Positions 15,817 through 16,495 of a stretch of DNA of 16,495 nucleotides are shown here, piece by piece. Position 1 is the stretch's first letter. Every line of letters starts with the position of its first letter. The notes below the pieces were generated by a model. It saw only the letters and a list, made by a program, of their open reading frames with translations. It searched no databases and was not told the origin of the DNA. Location of the stretch: assembly GCA_036794395.1 (NCBI GenBank), contig DAIRGS010000162.1, positions 1 through 16,495 on the forward strand, written 5' to 3'. The DNA is from DASXMX01 sp036794395 (lineage in GTDB: Bacteria; Planctomycetota; Phycisphaerae; Tepidisphaerales; Tepidisphaeraceae). Both the position numbers and the translations under genes were made by a program.

Positions 15817-16495
15817 TCAATCCTGGGTGTCCGGCGACCGACGCCATGTATCCCCAGCCCCCACCTTTGAAATAACAAAGGCGGCGGCCACTACTGCCAT
15901 CGGCGGTTCGGTCGGGATTCGATAACGCAAAGACCCAATCGTCAGCGCATGCACTATACTGAAATACACCGCCGGGCATAGCAGCAAGATTTTTGCGCCC
16001 CGAGGCAGAGTAGTGGTTAATACCCCCAGGATCACAAGCAGATCCAATGGCACGCTGTATGCCAACGCGATTGCCCGATATCGAGTCTGCCCAAACTCCG
16101 TGCTTAATGTGATCGGCGACCATGTCCTGCCCAACTTCGCAAACGCCAGCCCAACACATCGCGACGGATTCTCGCGCGCGTACGTCCACGCCTTATTCCT
16201 CAGATATTCGCTTCGGCCTAATTCCCCCACCGCCTGAAGCACCGGCTCCCGCATCACAAATGATTGATCGCTTGCCCCCGTCGCATCGGGGTTATAACCG
16301 TCATACCAGGTAAACCCGGAGTTCGTATCGAGCCAAACCCATTCCCCCAGTTCGCGAAAATTTCGCCACGCCCAGGGAAGCAACACCAGAAACATCATCG
16401 CGGCAATGGTCGCCCCGGGCGGAAGCGGCCAACGCCAACGGACCCCGCCTGCCTCGACGAGAGCGTCTTGGTACGTCCGCCGACCACTTCGGTTC
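15817..16495 (-). CDS. ArnT/PMT-like glycosyltransferase, C-terminal part (5' end cut by window edge)
   Basis: The frame is open to the right edge, so only the last about 225 residues are seen; the ATG at 16398 is internal and is not taken as the start. The visible part has hydrophobic helices (AAMMFLVLLPWAWRNF; LDLLVILGVLTTTLP; AKILLLCPAVYFSIVHALT). They are separated by a soluble loop with TNSGFTWYDGYNPDATGASD and EYLRNKAWTYARENPSRCVG, patterns common in the C-terminal half of GT39-type (dolichyl-phosphate mannosyltransferase/ArnT-like) proteins. SLRYRIPTEPPMAVVAA near the end is the usual final helix with an RY-R-P motif. Such enzymes transfer a sugar from a polyprenyl-phosphate donor at the outer face of the inner membrane. 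The catalytic N-terminal region is outside the window, so substrate is unknown. Confidence 0.8.
   Translation of the reverse strand, partial: NRSGRRTYQDALVEAGGVRWRWPLPPGATIAAMMFLVLLPWAWRNFRELGEWVWLDTNSGFTWYDGYNPDATGASDQSFVMREPVLQAVGELGRSEYLRNKAWTYARENPSRCVGLAFAKLGRTWSPITLSTEFGQTRYRAIALAYSVPLDLLVILGVLTTTLPRGAKILLLCPAVYFSIVHALTIGSLRYRIPTEPPMAVVAAAFVISKVGAGDTWRRSPDTQD

Overview
The window looks like a piece of a planctomycete chromosome, most likely of the Phycisphaerae type. This is inferred from gene content, operon order and gene style, not from a marker gene. It is GC-rich by eye. Almost everything is on the minus strand, so transcription mostly runs from high to low coordinates.

Left half (1-6976): a flagellar gene cluster read leftward as flgD, flgE, flbD, [palindromic spacer], fliL, fliN, fliO, fliP, fliQ, fliR. 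flgD and flgE build the hook. flbD encodes a small accessory protein. fliL and fliN encode stator-associated and C-ring/switch proteins. fliO, fliP, fliQ and fliR encode the membrane core of the flagellar type III export gate. fliR is cut by the left edge. fliN and fliO overlap (TTG start inside the fliN stop). motA, motB and fliM, which often sit between flbD and fliN in related clusters, are absent here. The place between flbD and fliL is instead filled by about 370 bp of non-coding DNA holding an elaborate nested inverted-repeat element (4218-4463) and a separate hairpin (4123-4149). This is the most unusual part of the window.

Middle (7096-11765): a threonine ammonia-lyase with a C-terminal ACT domain (ilvA/tdcB type) lies just upstream of flgD on the same strand. 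A divergent plus-strand gene encodes a large predicted lipoprotein with HEAT repeats. It converges tail-to-tail with a minus-strand gene for another predicted lipoprotein built of about eight 26-residue alpha-helical repeats. Neither lipoprotein is recognised as a named family.

Right end (11872-16495): a very large AsmA-like inner-membrane-anchored periplasmic protein, preceded by the C-terminal part of a multi-spanning ArnT/PMT-like (GT39-type) glycosyltransferase cut by the right edge. The order GT, asmA-like, repeat lipoprotein on one strand with short gaps suggests a cell-envelope operon.

No tRNA, rRNA, CRISPR array, transposase or phage gene was seen. Two intergenic spacers in the flagellar cluster carry short-word repeats: a TGAGTGC heptamer array abutting the fliR start, and GATGCGG-like words upstream of flgD.
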